Shown here one piece after another: positions 41,946 to 49,295 of a stretch of 64,000 bases of DNA (positions are counted from its first letter, which is position 1; the number at the start of each line of letters is the position of its first letter). The stretch spans positions 620,001 through 684,000 of the forward strand of contig NZ_JAJFAX010000001.1 in assembly GCF_019710475.1 (NCBI RefSeq). The letters are read 5' to 3'. This DNA comes from Glycomyces sp. TRM65418. GTDB taxonomy: Bacteria > Actinomycetota > Actinomycetes > Mycobacteriales > Micromonosporaceae. Below the pieces are notes generated by a model. The model was not told where the DNA came from. It ran no database searches and worked only from the letters and a program-made list of their open reading frames with translations. A program made the position numbers and the translations under genes.

Positions 41946-43364
41946 ATGGAAGACGCCGCACCGGTCGCGAGCAGGCACGAGACGATCCAGATCGGACTGC
42001 GGGCGATCCTGCCCGCGTTCGCGGGCGGGGCGGTCAAGCGACGCCGCGTGCCGATGGCGCTGGCCGAGCGCTTCCAGGCCGATCGGGCGGCCATCAGGCT
42101 GCTCACGCGCCTGCGGGAGCGGCACGGCCCCGGGCCGCTGCGGCTGCGCGTCCCCAAGCGCTCGGTGGCCGTGGTGCTCGCGCCCGGAGACGTGGGACGG
42201 CTGCTGCGGGAATCGCCCGAGCCGTTCACGCCCGACAGCGTGGAGAAGCACGCCGCGTTGGGCAAGTTCCAGCCGCACGGGGTGCTCATCTCGCGCGGGC
42301 CCGAGCGGGCCGCGCGCCGCAACTGGAACGAGGCCGTGCTCGAACAGCACCGGCCCTTGCACCACCTCGCCCCGGCACTGCTGCCGGTGCTGAACGAGGA
42401 GGTCGACCGGCTCACCGAGACCGTGGACCGGCGGCGCGAACTCGACTGGCGCCGGTTCGATCAGGCGTGGCAGCGGACCGTGCGGCTGCTCGTGTTCGGC
42501 GAGCCCGCTCGCGAGGACCGGGAGCTGATCGCCGCCCTCGACTCGCTGCGCCGCAGCGGCAACTGGGCGTATCTCGGCCGCCCGAGGACCCGCGCGCGTG
42601 CGGCCTTCGCGGCGCGGCTGCGCCGGGCCCTCGCGGAGGCCGGGCCGGGCACCCTGGCCGAGGCCATCCGCGACGAGGCGTCGAACGGCGCGGTGCATCC
42701 CGAAGACCAGGTGGCGCACTGGCTGTTCGCGTTCGACGCGGCCGGGATCGCCGTCGCGCGCACCCTCGCGGTCCTCGCCGTCCACCCCGGACACCGGCTG
42801 GCGGCGCTGAACGAGCTGGCCGCCGAGGACCCCGCCGAGCCGGCCGAGCTGCCGTTCCTGCGCGCCTGCGTGCTCGAGTCGCTCCGGCTCTGGCCGACCA
42901 CGCCGCTGATCCTGCGCGACAGCACCGCCGAGACCCGCTGGGGCGCGACACGCCTCCCCGCGGGCACCTCGTTCGTCGTCTACACGCCGCTGTTCCACCG
43001 GGACCCGGCGCGCCCGTACGCCGACCGGTTCGCCCCGGACATCTGGCTCGATGGCACGGCGCGGGAGGACCCCTCGCTCGTCCCGTTCAGCGGCGGGCCC
43101 GCGCGCTGCCCCGGCCGGAACCTGGCGCTCTTCTGCGCCACCGGCGCGCTCGCGCGGCTGCTGCGCGAACGCGAGTGGCGCCTGACCTCGCCGAGCCCGC
43201 TGTACACCGGCAGGCCGGCCCCGGCGACGTTGGACCACTTCGGCCTGGCGTTCCGTCCCGAGCCGGCCCGGCAGCCGCTGCTCGGCGCCGCCCCGCACGG
43301 GGATGCCAACCGGCACAGCACTTCCCGTGCAACAGGCACGCATACTTCCGCGGCCTCCGGGTAG
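41946..43364 (+). CDS. Cytochrome P450
   Basis: A 472-residue P450. The K-helix ExxR is in CVLESLRLWPTTPLILRDS (near residue 311), and the heme-binding loop PFSGGPARCPGRNLALF places the cysteine ligand near residue 388. The I helix reads FAFDAAGIAVARTL, so the usual acid-Thr pair for proton delivery is missing, as in P450s that rearrange peroxides or use peroxide. No ferredoxin or reductase gene is near. The ATG at 41946 follows GGAGGGG. A SigB-type promoter immediately upstream suggests stress induction. Substrate unknown. Confidence 0.9.
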   Translation: MEDAAPVASRHETIQIGLRAILPAFAGGAVKRRRVPMALAERFQADRAAIRLLTRLRERHGPGPLRLRVPKRSVAVVLAPGDVGRLLRESPEPFTPDSVEKHAALGKFQPHGVLISRGPERAARRNWNEAVLEQHRPLHHLAPALLPVLNEEVDRLTETVDRRRELDWRRFDQAWQRTVRLLVFGEPAREDRELIAALDSLRRSGNWAYLGRPRTRARAAFAARLRRALAEAGPGTLAEAIRDEASNGAVHPEDQVAHWLFAFDAAGIAVARTLAVLAVHPGHRLAALNELAAEDPAEPAELPFLRACVLESLRLWPTTPLILRDSTAETRWGATRLPAGTSFVVYTPLFHRDPARPYADRFAPDIWLDGTAREDPSLVPFSGGPARCPGRNLALFCATGALARLLREREWRLTSPSPLYTGRPAPATLDHFGLAFRPEPARQPLLGAAPHGDANRHSTSRATGTHTSAASG

Positions 43365-43459
43365 CCACTTTCGGCAAGCGAGGCTTGCGAGGGAATTCCT
43401 CCGGTGCGGCGCGGTCGGTAGTAGAGGGCTACCGCGTCGAGTCGGCGGGAAACACACGA

Positions 43460-43497
43460 GAACGGCGCTCCGGAGAATCCGTCCCGGAGCGCCGTTC
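43460..43497. terminator. Bidirectional terminator, P450/DUF4383
   Basis: GAACGGCGCTCCGG (43460-43473) pairs perfectly with CCGGAGCGCCGTTC (43484-43497) between convergent genes. Confidence 0.9.
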
Positions 43498-43508
43498 CAC
43501 GTCTCCCC

Positions 43509-44036
43509 TCAGCGCGCCGCGCCTCGGTTCGTCTCGCCGAAGTCGCCTTCGCCGCGGGCCTCGCTCTCCTTGGGGAGCGTGCGCGGCATCAACAGGCCGA
43601 GCAGGAGCACCAGGATGCCCAAGCCCAGGTGCAGCAGTGCGATCGGCCAGTTCGAGGGCAGGAAGTCCGCGGTGGAGGAGTCCGGGACGATGAGGCCGTA
43701 CAGGCCCAGGAGGGCGAAGAACACCCCGCCGGTGATCAGGTACCGCACCGAGGCGCCCACCATCCAGCCCATGATCAGACCGGTCACGCCGTAGACGAGG
43801 TGGAGGAGGTTGGTGAGGACCGAGACTTCGAAGACCCCGAAGAGCTCGGCGGTCGTGTCGTTCCCCGCGAAGCTGATCCCCGAGAAGCCCGGGGTGAACA
43901 GCGGGATGAAGCCCATCACGCCGAGGAGGAGGAAGAGCCATCCCGCCGCGGTCGCGCCCTGCTGGACGGCGGTGGTGCGGCGGCGCTCGGGTTCCCACCA
44001 ATGGTGGCCGGTGGTGGATCTCGGTTGCTCCTTCAT
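43509..44036 (-). CDS. DUF4383 membrane protein
   Basis: From the ATG at 44036 (GGGAGGG upstream) 175 residues: a polar start with HHWWEPERRR, then four helices (GWLFLLLGVMGFIPLF, VLTNLLHLVYGVTGLIMGWM, YLITGGVFFALLGLYGLIV, WPIALLHLGLGILVLLLGLL). The NLLHLVYGVTGL motif and the overall layout match DUF4383. Function unknown; family members are often stress- or dormancy-induced. A SigB-like promoter lies about 110 bp upstream, back to back with that of the transketolase gene. Confidence 0.83.
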   Translation of the reverse strand: MKEQPRSTTGHHWWEPERRRTTAVQQGATAAGWLFLLLGVMGFIPLFTPGFSGISFAGNDTTAELFGVFEVSVLTNLLHLVYGVTGLIMGWMVGASVRYLITGGVFFALLGLYGLIVPDSSTADFLPSNWPIALLHLGLGILVLLLGLLMPRTLPKESEARGEGDFGETNRGAAR

Positions 44037-44145
44037 CGTTCCCTCCCGTGGTTCGCCGGAGTAGAAGCGCACCGCCGCGCCCGCGTATGGGCATCCAATC
44101 GGGCGAGACGGCGCGCCGCGAGCCACTCGGACCCGCAGCGGAGGG

Positions 44146-44170
44146 ATACCCCTCAGGACCGCCGCGACAC
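44146..44170 (-). promoter_or_regulatory. SigB/SigF-type promoter of DUF4383 gene
   Basis: Minus strand GTGT (44170-44167), 15-base spacer, GGGTAT (44151-44146). It is divergent from and four bases away from the transketolase promoter. Confidence 0.55.
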
Positions 44171-44173
44171 CCG

Positions 44174-44198
44174 GTTTCGCGCCCCTGCCCGGGGGTAG
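44174..44198 (+). promoter_or_regulatory. SigB/SigF-type promoter of transketolase gene
   Basis: GTTT at 44174, 15 bases, GGGTAG at 44193; the GTG start is 48 bp downstream of the -10 box. Confidence 0.7.
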
Positions 44199-44245
44199 CC
44201 CACGCATTCAGGAGCCTGAACCCGTGAACCCCAGCAGGAGGAGCC

Positions 44246-46087
44246 GTGAGCGTCATCGAGGCACGCACCAGCGAGATCGCCGAACTCGGGCAGCAGTTGC
44301 GGGTGGACGCGGTGCGGGCGTCGGCCCGGGCCGGCTCGGGGCACCCCACCTCGTCCATGTCCGCCGCCGACCTCATGGCCGCACTGCTGGCCGGACACCT
44401 GCACTACGACTTCGAGCACCCGCACCTGCCGGGGAACGACCGGCTCGTGTTCTCCAAGGGACACGCCTCGCCGCTGCTGTACGCGATGCTGCACGCGGCG
44501 GGCGTCATCGACGAGGAGCATCTGCTCACCTACCGCCGGCTCGGTTCGGACCTGGAAGGGCACCCCACGCCGCGACTGCCGTGGGTCGACGTCGCCACGG
44601 GCTCCCTCGGGCAGGGGCTCCCGATCGGCGTCGGCATGGCGCTCGGGGCCCGCCTCACCGGCTCGCCCGCCCGGGTGTGGGTACTGTGCGGGGACGGCGA
44701 GATCGCCGAGGGCTCCGTGTGGGAGGCCTTCGCGGCCGCCGACGACTTCGGCCTCGGGAACCTGTGCGCGATCATCGACGTCAACCGGCTCGGCCAGACC
44801 GGGCCCACCCGCTACGGATGGGACACCACCAAGTACGCCGCCCAGATCGGCTCCTTCGGCTGGCAGGTCATCGAGATCGACGGCCACGACCCGGCTCAGA
44901 TCGACCGGGCGTACGCCCAGGCCGAGGCCGAGAACTCCCGGCCGACCGCGATCCTGGCGCGCACCAAGAAGGGCAAGGGCGTCGCCGCCGCCGAGGACAA
45001 GGAGGGCCTGCACGGCAAGCCGCTCGACGAGGCCGAGAAGGCCGTCGTCGAGCTGGGGGGCGTCCGCGACGCCCGCGTCCAGGTCAAGGGACCGCGGTCG
45101 AGCGAGCCGCTGCCGGCGCGCCCCGCGCAGCCCGTCACCCTGCCGTCGTTCCCGGTCGGCACCAGCGCGGCCACCAGGGACGGCTTCGGCGCGGCCCTGG
45201 AAGCGCTCGGCGAGGCCAACCCGAACGTGGTGGTCGTCGACGGCGAGGTCGCCGACTCCACCCGGACGGCCGAGTTCGCGAAGGCCTTCCCGAACCGCTT
45301 CTTCGAGTGCTACATCGCCGAGCAGCAGATGATCGGCACGGCCGTGGGGCTGCAGACGCAGGGGTGGATCCCCTACGCCTCCACGTTCGCCGCGTTCCTC
45401 ACCCGAGCGCAGGACTTCCTGCGCATGGCCGCCATCAGCGGCGCGGACCTGCGCGTCGTGGGCTCGCACGCGGGCGTCTCGATCGGCCAGGACGGGCCGA
45501 GCCAGATGGGCCTCGAAGACCTCGCCATGATGCGCCTGCTGTGGCGCAGCGTGGTGCTGTACCCGTGCGACGCCAACCAGTGCGCGCAGCTGACGGCCAC
45601 CATGGCCGAGCTGCCGGGCATCAGCTACCTGCGGACGACGCGCGCCGAGACGCCGGTGATCTACCGGTCCGACGAGCAGTTCCCCGTGGGCGGCAGCCGC
45701 ACGCTCGTCAGCTCGCCGCACGACAAGGTCACGATCGTCGCCGCCGGGATCACCGTCTCGGAGAGCCTGACCGCCGCCGAGCGCCTCGCGGACGAGGGCA
45801 TCCCGGTGCGCGTCATCGACGCCTACTCGGTCAAGCCGCTCGACGCCGCGACGATCCGCCAGGCCGCCGCCGACACCGGCCGCCTGCTCACCGTCGAGGA
45901 CCACTGGCCCGTCGGCGGGCTCGGCGACGCCGTCCTCGAAGCCGTCGCCGGGCAGGTCCCCGACATGCGGTACACGAAGCTCGCCGTCCGCGGCATGCCC
46001 GGCTCCGCCGGGACGAAGGAGCAGCTCGCCAACGCCGGCATCGACGCGGCCGCGATCATTCGGGCCGCGCAGCGCCTGGTCCCGTGA
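44246..46087 (+). CDS. Transketolase (short, stress-linked paralogue)
   Basis: A 613-residue thiamine-diphosphate enzyme with both halves in one chain: the TPP motif VLCGDGEIAEGSVWE through IIDVNRL, LVFSKGHASPLLY, and the C-terminal pyrimidine domain with ECYIAEQQMIGTAVGL and HAGVSIGQDGPSQMGLED. It is shorter than housekeeping transketolases (about 660-700) and resembles TKTL-type and DXS-like variants. GTG start at 44246 behind AGGAGGAG. No pentose-phosphate genes adjoin it; a SigB-type promoter does, so it may rebalance sugar phosphates under stress. Confidence 0.88.
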   Translation: MSVIEARTSEIAELGQQLRVDAVRASARAGSGHPTSSMSAADLMAALLAGHLHYDFEHPHLPGNDRLVFSKGHASPLLYAMLHAAGVIDEEHLLTYRRLGSDLEGHPTPRLPWVDVATGSLGQGLPIGVGMALGARLTGSPARVWVLCGDGEIAEGSVWEAFAAADDFGLGNLCAIIDVNRLGQTGPTRYGWDTTKYAAQIGSFGWQVIEIDGHDPAQIDRAYAQAEAENSRPTAILARTKKGKGVAAAEDKEGLHGKPLDEAEKAVVELGGVRDARVQVKGPRSSEPLPARPAQPVTLPSFPVGTSAATRDGFGAALEALGEANPNVVVVDGEVADSTRTAEFAKAFPNRFFECYIAEQQMIGTAVGLQTQGWIPYASTFAAFLTRAQDFLRMAAISGADLRVVGSHAGVSIGQDGPSQMGLEDLAMMRLLWRSVVLYPCDANQCAQLTATMAELPGISYLRTTRAETPVIYRSDEQFPVGGSRTLVSSPHDKVTIVAAGITVSESLTAAERLADEGIPVRVIDAYSVKPLDAATIRQAAADTGRLLTVEDHWPVGGLGDAVLEAVAGQVPDMRYTKLAVRGMPGSAGTKEQLANAGIDAAAIIRAAQRLVP

Positions 46088-46095
46088 GAAGTGGC

Positions 46096-46119
46096 GTAAT
46101 CCCTGCGAACGCTGGGTAC
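46096..46119 (+). promoter_or_regulatory. Possible SigB/SigF-type promoter of CBS gene
   Basis: GGGTAC at 46114 is a good -10 box; the -35 region (GTAA, 14-base spacer) is weak. Only tentative. Confidence 0.35.
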
Positions 46120-46183
46120 CCGAACGATACTCATGGGGACGGCGCGATGAAGGAGCAGTGACGCGATGAAGGAGAGGAACAGC

Positions 46184-46600
46184 ATGGCGACCGCACGCGA
46201 TCTGATGCACCCGGGCGTGACCTGCGTGCAGAGCAACGACACCGCCGGGAACGCGGCGCGGCTCATGGCCGAGCTGGACGTCGGCGCGCTGCCGATCTGC
46301 GGCGCCGAGGACAACAAGATCAAGGGCATGGTCACCGACAGGGACCTCGTGCTCGAGGTCATGGCCACCGGCCAGGACCCGGAGACGTTCACCGTCGACC
46401 GGCTCCCTCAAGGCCACCTGATCCTCGCGGACGCGAACGAGGACGCCGAGAACGTCATCGCCAAGATGAAGGAGCACCAGATCAACCGGGTGCCCGTCAT
46501 CGACGAGGGCAGGCTCGTCGGCATCATCTCGATCAGGGACGTCTCGCTCCGGATGCCGCAGTCGGTCACCGGGGACGTCGTGGACTCGATCAAGTCCTGA
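46184..46600 (+). CDS. CBS-domain pair protein, HRP1-like
   Basis: A 138-residue protein made of two CBS domains: residues about 6-60 (ATARDLMHPGVTCVQSNDTA, IKGMVTDRDLVLEVMA) and 75-135 (NRVPVIDEGRLVGIISIRDV). Such pairs bind adenine nucleotides; the mycobacterial HRP1 is hypoxia-induced. The ATG at 46184 is chosen for the AAGGAGAGG before it. The sequence GCGATGAAGGAG occurs twice just upstream (46144 and 46163), with a four-codon MKEQ frame in the first copy. Confidence 0.88.
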   Translation: MATARDLMHPGVTCVQSNDTAGNAARLMAELDVGALPICGAEDNKIKGMVTDRDLVLEVMATGQDPETFTVDRLPQGHLILADANEDAENVIAKMKEHQINRVPVIDEGRLVGIISIRDVSLRMPQSVTGDVVDSIKS

Positions 46601-46729
46601 CATCGGCCCCAGGGCCCGAAGACCACCGGGGGGTGGAGCGCCGTCGCGGCATCGCCGCGGCGGCGCTGTCTTCGTGCGCACCGCCTGGCCGACCGCTCCC
46701 CGATGGACGCCTGCTCGTGGAGGACCGCT

Positions 46730-47410
46730 TCACGCGGCCGTGCCGTGCCGCAGCATCTCGGCGGCGTGGCGCAGGTCCACGAGGAACTCCGCGAACGCGT
46801 CCCTGCGGTCGGATTCGCGCAGCCGCGCCACCGATTCCGGCCGCATGGTCACCATGACCCGCAGGTTCCGGCGCAGCTCGGGCGCGGCCAGGAGGTGGAC
46901 CACGCCGCGGTGGGCGCTCACCTGGAACTCGGCCCCGAGCAGCGAGTGCGCCGCCGTCCCGCCCAGGCAGATCACGAGTTCCGGGTCGATCGTGTTCAAC
47001 TCGGCGAGCAGCCACGGCCGGCAGGCCTCCCGCTCGCCGCGGGAGGGCTTGAGCCGCACCCGACGCCCGACCGACGCACCGTGCGTCGTGGTCCCGACCC
47101 GCACGAACTTGTAATGCTTGACCGCATAGGTCCGGTACACCTGGGCGGGGTCGATCCCGGCCTGTTCGAGCGCGCCGTCGAGCAGCTCCCCCGCCTCGTC
47201 GGCGTACGGCCTGCCCTCGTGGTCCTCGACCGAGCCGGGCTGCTCCCCCACGACGACGACCCGGGACCGCTCGTCGCCCGCCCCGAACACGGTCCGCTCG
47301 GCGGCCTGGAACAGGGGGCAGCCCTCGCAGTCCGAGGCGGCCTCCCGCAGTCGTTCCAGGCCGCCCGCCGGCGGCACGAAGCGCTGGGCGCCCGTGGTCC
47401 GCGTCGTCAT
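46730..47410 (-). CDS. UdgX-like uracil-DNA glycosylase homologue with altered active site
   Basis: A 226-residue family-4/UdgX fold starting at ATG 47410 (GAGGAGGACCGAC upstream). The four iron-sulfur cysteines are kept (C28, C31, C130, C149) with VVVGEQPGSVEDHEGRPY as motif A. The loop that carries the covalent His in UdgX (RRIHKxP type) reads RRVRLKPSRGE, and the HPSS motif near the C terminus reads MRPESVARL at 189-197. Both catalytic histidines are therefore replaced. It may bind DNA or damage without excising uracil. It diverges from a hemerythrin gene. Confidence 0.8.
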   Translation of the reverse strand: MTTRTTGAQRFVPPAGGLERLREAASDCEGCPLFQAAERTVFGAGDERSRVVVVGEQPGSVEDHEGRPYADEAGELLDGALEQAGIDPAQVYRTYAVKHYKFVRVGTTTHGASVGRRVRLKPSRGEREACRPWLLAELNTIDPELVICLGGTAAHSLLGAEFQVSAHRGVVHLLAAPELRRNLRVMVTMRPESVARLRESDRRDAFAEFLVDLRHAAEMLRHGTAA

Positions 47411-47451
47411 GTCGGTCCTCCTCGGTCTCACGTGGAGAGACGAGTACCCGC

Positions 47452-47476
47452 GTTTGCCCAGCACTACCCCGGGTAC
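47452..47476 (+). promoter_or_regulatory. SigB/SigF-type promoter of hemerythrin gene
   Basis: GTTT at 47452, 15 bases, GGGTAC at 47471; the ATG is 42 bp beyond the -10 box. On the other strand a GGGTAC (47449-47444) could serve the UdgX-like gene, but its -35 is poor. Confidence 0.72.
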
Positions 47477-47517
47477 GCCCCACCGACCGCACCGAGCCGA
47501 TCACATCTGGAGGACCG

Positions 47518-48084
47518 ATGGCGGCTGCCGAGCAGAACACCGACCTGATCGAAGTGATCCTCAAGGACCACCGCGAAGTCGAGGCGGCCTTCGTGGAACT
47601 GGAAGAGCGCACCGGAGATCCCCGGGCCCGCAAGGACCTCGTCGACCACGTGATCGCCGAGCTGGTCCGCCACTCCGTGGCCGAGGAGCAGTTCATGTAC
47701 CCCGCGGCGAGGTCGCGCCTGCCCGACGGCGACGACATCGTCGACCACGAGCTCCAGGAGCACGCCGAGGCCGAAGAGGTCATGAAGCGGCTCGAAGGGC
47801 TCGGCCCCGACGACCCGCAGTTCGAGCCGCTCCTCAAGCAGCTCATGGACGACATCCGCCACCACATCTCCGAGGAGGAGGGCGATCTGCTGCCGCGGCT
47901 CAAGGCGGCCTGTGACCGCAAGGAACTCCAAGAGCTCGGGCACAAGGTCGCGGTGGCCAAGGAGTTCGCGCCGACCCGGCCCCACCCGCACGCCCCCGAC
48001 ACGCCGCCGGGGAACCTCATCCTCGGCCCCGGCGTGGGCTTCATCGACAAGATCCGCGACACTCTGAGCCATCGCGAAGTCTGA
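47518..48084 (+). CDS. Hemerythrin HHE-domain protein
   Basis: A 188-residue four-helix di-iron protein. Ligand-bearing segments are ILKDHREVEAAFVELEE, LVRHSVAEEQFMYPAA, HELQEHAEAEEVMK and IRHHISEEEGDLLPRL, as in actinobacterial HHE proteins linked to peroxide and oxygen stress. The last 45 residues are a proline/histidine-rich tail (PTRPHPHAPD). ATG 47518 has GGAGG seven bases upstream. A SigB-type promoter precedes it. Confidence 0.9.
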   Translation: MAAAEQNTDLIEVILKDHREVEAAFVELEERTGDPRARKDLVDHVIAELVRHSVAEEQFMYPAARSRLPDGDDIVDHELQEHAEAEEVMKRLEGLGPDDPQFEPLLKQLMDDIRHHISEEEGDLLPRLKAACDRKELQELGHKVAVAKEFAPTRPHPHAPDTPPGNLILGPGVGFIDKIRDTLSHREV

Positions 48085-48092
48085 TACGCGAA

Positions 48093-48126
48093 CCGGAGCG
48101 GCGGGCCCTTCGGCCCGCCGCTCCGG
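48093..48126. terminator. Bidirectional terminator, hemerythrin/sigma factor
   Basis: CCGGAGCGGCGGGCC (48093-48107) pairs perfectly over 15 bp with 48112-48126 around a CTTC tetraloop. Confidence 0.93.
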
Positions 48127-48224
48127 CGTGGTGCTCCGTATGTGTCGTCAATGTGCTCCGCCGGTTCCCCGCGGGCCGCGTGAACGGCGTCAGCGGAGGA
48201 TCGGCACCGGGCAATCGGTCCTCA

Positions 48225-49022
48225 TCAGACGGATGACTGTTCCAGTCCGTCCCGCAGGTCCTCCAAGGTGCGGTGGAGGAGCCGGGAGACGTGCATCTGG
48301 GAGATGCCCACTTCCTCGGCGATCTGCGTCTGCGTCATGTCGCCGTAGTACCGCAGCGCCAGAATCTTGCGCTCCCGCTGCGGCAGCTCCTGAATGAGCG
48401 GCACCAGCGACTCGTGGTTCTCCACGAGTTCGAGCGCGGCGTCCTCCTCGCCCACGGACTCGGCGAGCGTCGTGCGCTCCTCGTCCGCGAACGGCGGCTC
48501 GTCGAGGGAGACCGCACGGTAGGCCTGCCGGGCCTCGTAGCCCTCCTGCACCTCCTCGACGGTGATGCCGAGGTGCTCGGCCATCTCCTCGTCGGTCGGC
48601 GGCCGACCCAGCCGCTGCGAGAGCTCGCCGCCTGCCTGGTTCAGCGAGATGCGCAGTTCTTGGAGGCGACGCGGCACGCGCATCGGCCAGCTCGTGTCGC
48701 GGAAGTGCCGGCGCACTTCGCCCATGACCGTCGGAACCGCATAGGAGAGGAACTCCGCCCCCTGGTCGGGGTCGAAGCGGTCGACCGCGTGGATGAGGCC
48801 CACCGAAGCGACCTGCACGAGGTCGTCCTTGGCGATGCCCTTGCCGGCGAATCGCTGCGCGATGTGCTCGGCCAGCGGGAGGTGCCCGGTGACCAGTCGT
48901 TCTCGGATCTCCGCTCGTCGCGGATCGCCCTCGTCGTACGAGGCCATCTCGCGGAACAGCGGGGCCAAGTGGCCGTATTCGTCCGAACCTTGGCGCTTGC
49001 CTTCTGATCTTTTGTCTGCCAT
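48225..49022 (-). CDS. SigB/SigF-type RNA polymerase sigma factor
   Basis: A 265-residue group-3 sigma factor. Region 2 runs LVTGHLPLAEHIAQRFAGKG to FDPDQGAEFLSYAVPTVMGE; the following MRVPRRLQELRISLNQ starts region 3; region 4 is QTQIAEEVGISQMHVSRLLH. ATG 49022 is chosen with GGAGGGCGATCGC before it. No anti-sigma (RsbW-like) or anti-anti-sigma gene adjoins it, which is unusual. It borders a 10-kb set of genes with GTTT-N15-GGGTA promoters and is the natural candidate to read them. Confidence 0.92.
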   Translation of the reverse strand: MADKRSEGKRQGSDEYGHLAPLFREMASYDEGDPRRAEIRERLVTGHLPLAEHIAQRFAGKGIAKDDLVQVASVGLIHAVDRFDPDQGAEFLSYAVPTVMGEVRRHFRDTSWPMRVPRRLQELRISLNQAGGELSQRLGRPPTDEEMAEHLGITVEEVQEGYEARQAYRAVSLDEPPFADEERTTLAESVGEEDAALELVENHESLVPLIQELPQRERKILALRYYGDMTQTQIAEEVGISQMHVSRLLHRTLEDLRDGLEQSSV

Positions 49023-49271
49023 GCGATCGCCCTCCTGCCCTAGTGGACATCGGTTGAAGCATGTTGCCCCTTTCGGAGCCTGACGCTTCTCATTGTAGGA
49101 CTGTTTGCGGGCTGCGGGCAAGAATGAAGAGGTAAATTCCGGGAGGCAAAGGGGACATCGTAACTTTGCGGGACACATACCCCGATATGTTGTTATAACA
49201 GGTCATGAGGATGCCCATTCGAGGCCATACCTAAACCTCCAGCTGTGCCGCCCGTCACTGTTATCTGCAAC
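49023..49271. promoter_or_regulatory. Leader of the sigma factor gene with TGTTATAACA palindrome
   Basis: This AT-richer stretch holds a perfect 10-bp palindrome TGTTATAACA at 49191-49200 and, on the minus strand, GGGTAT (49183-49178) with an imperfect upstream box. Autoregulation is possible but not clear. Confidence 0.35.
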
Positions 49272-49295
49272 ATCGTTGGGGCGCAAGGCCAACGA

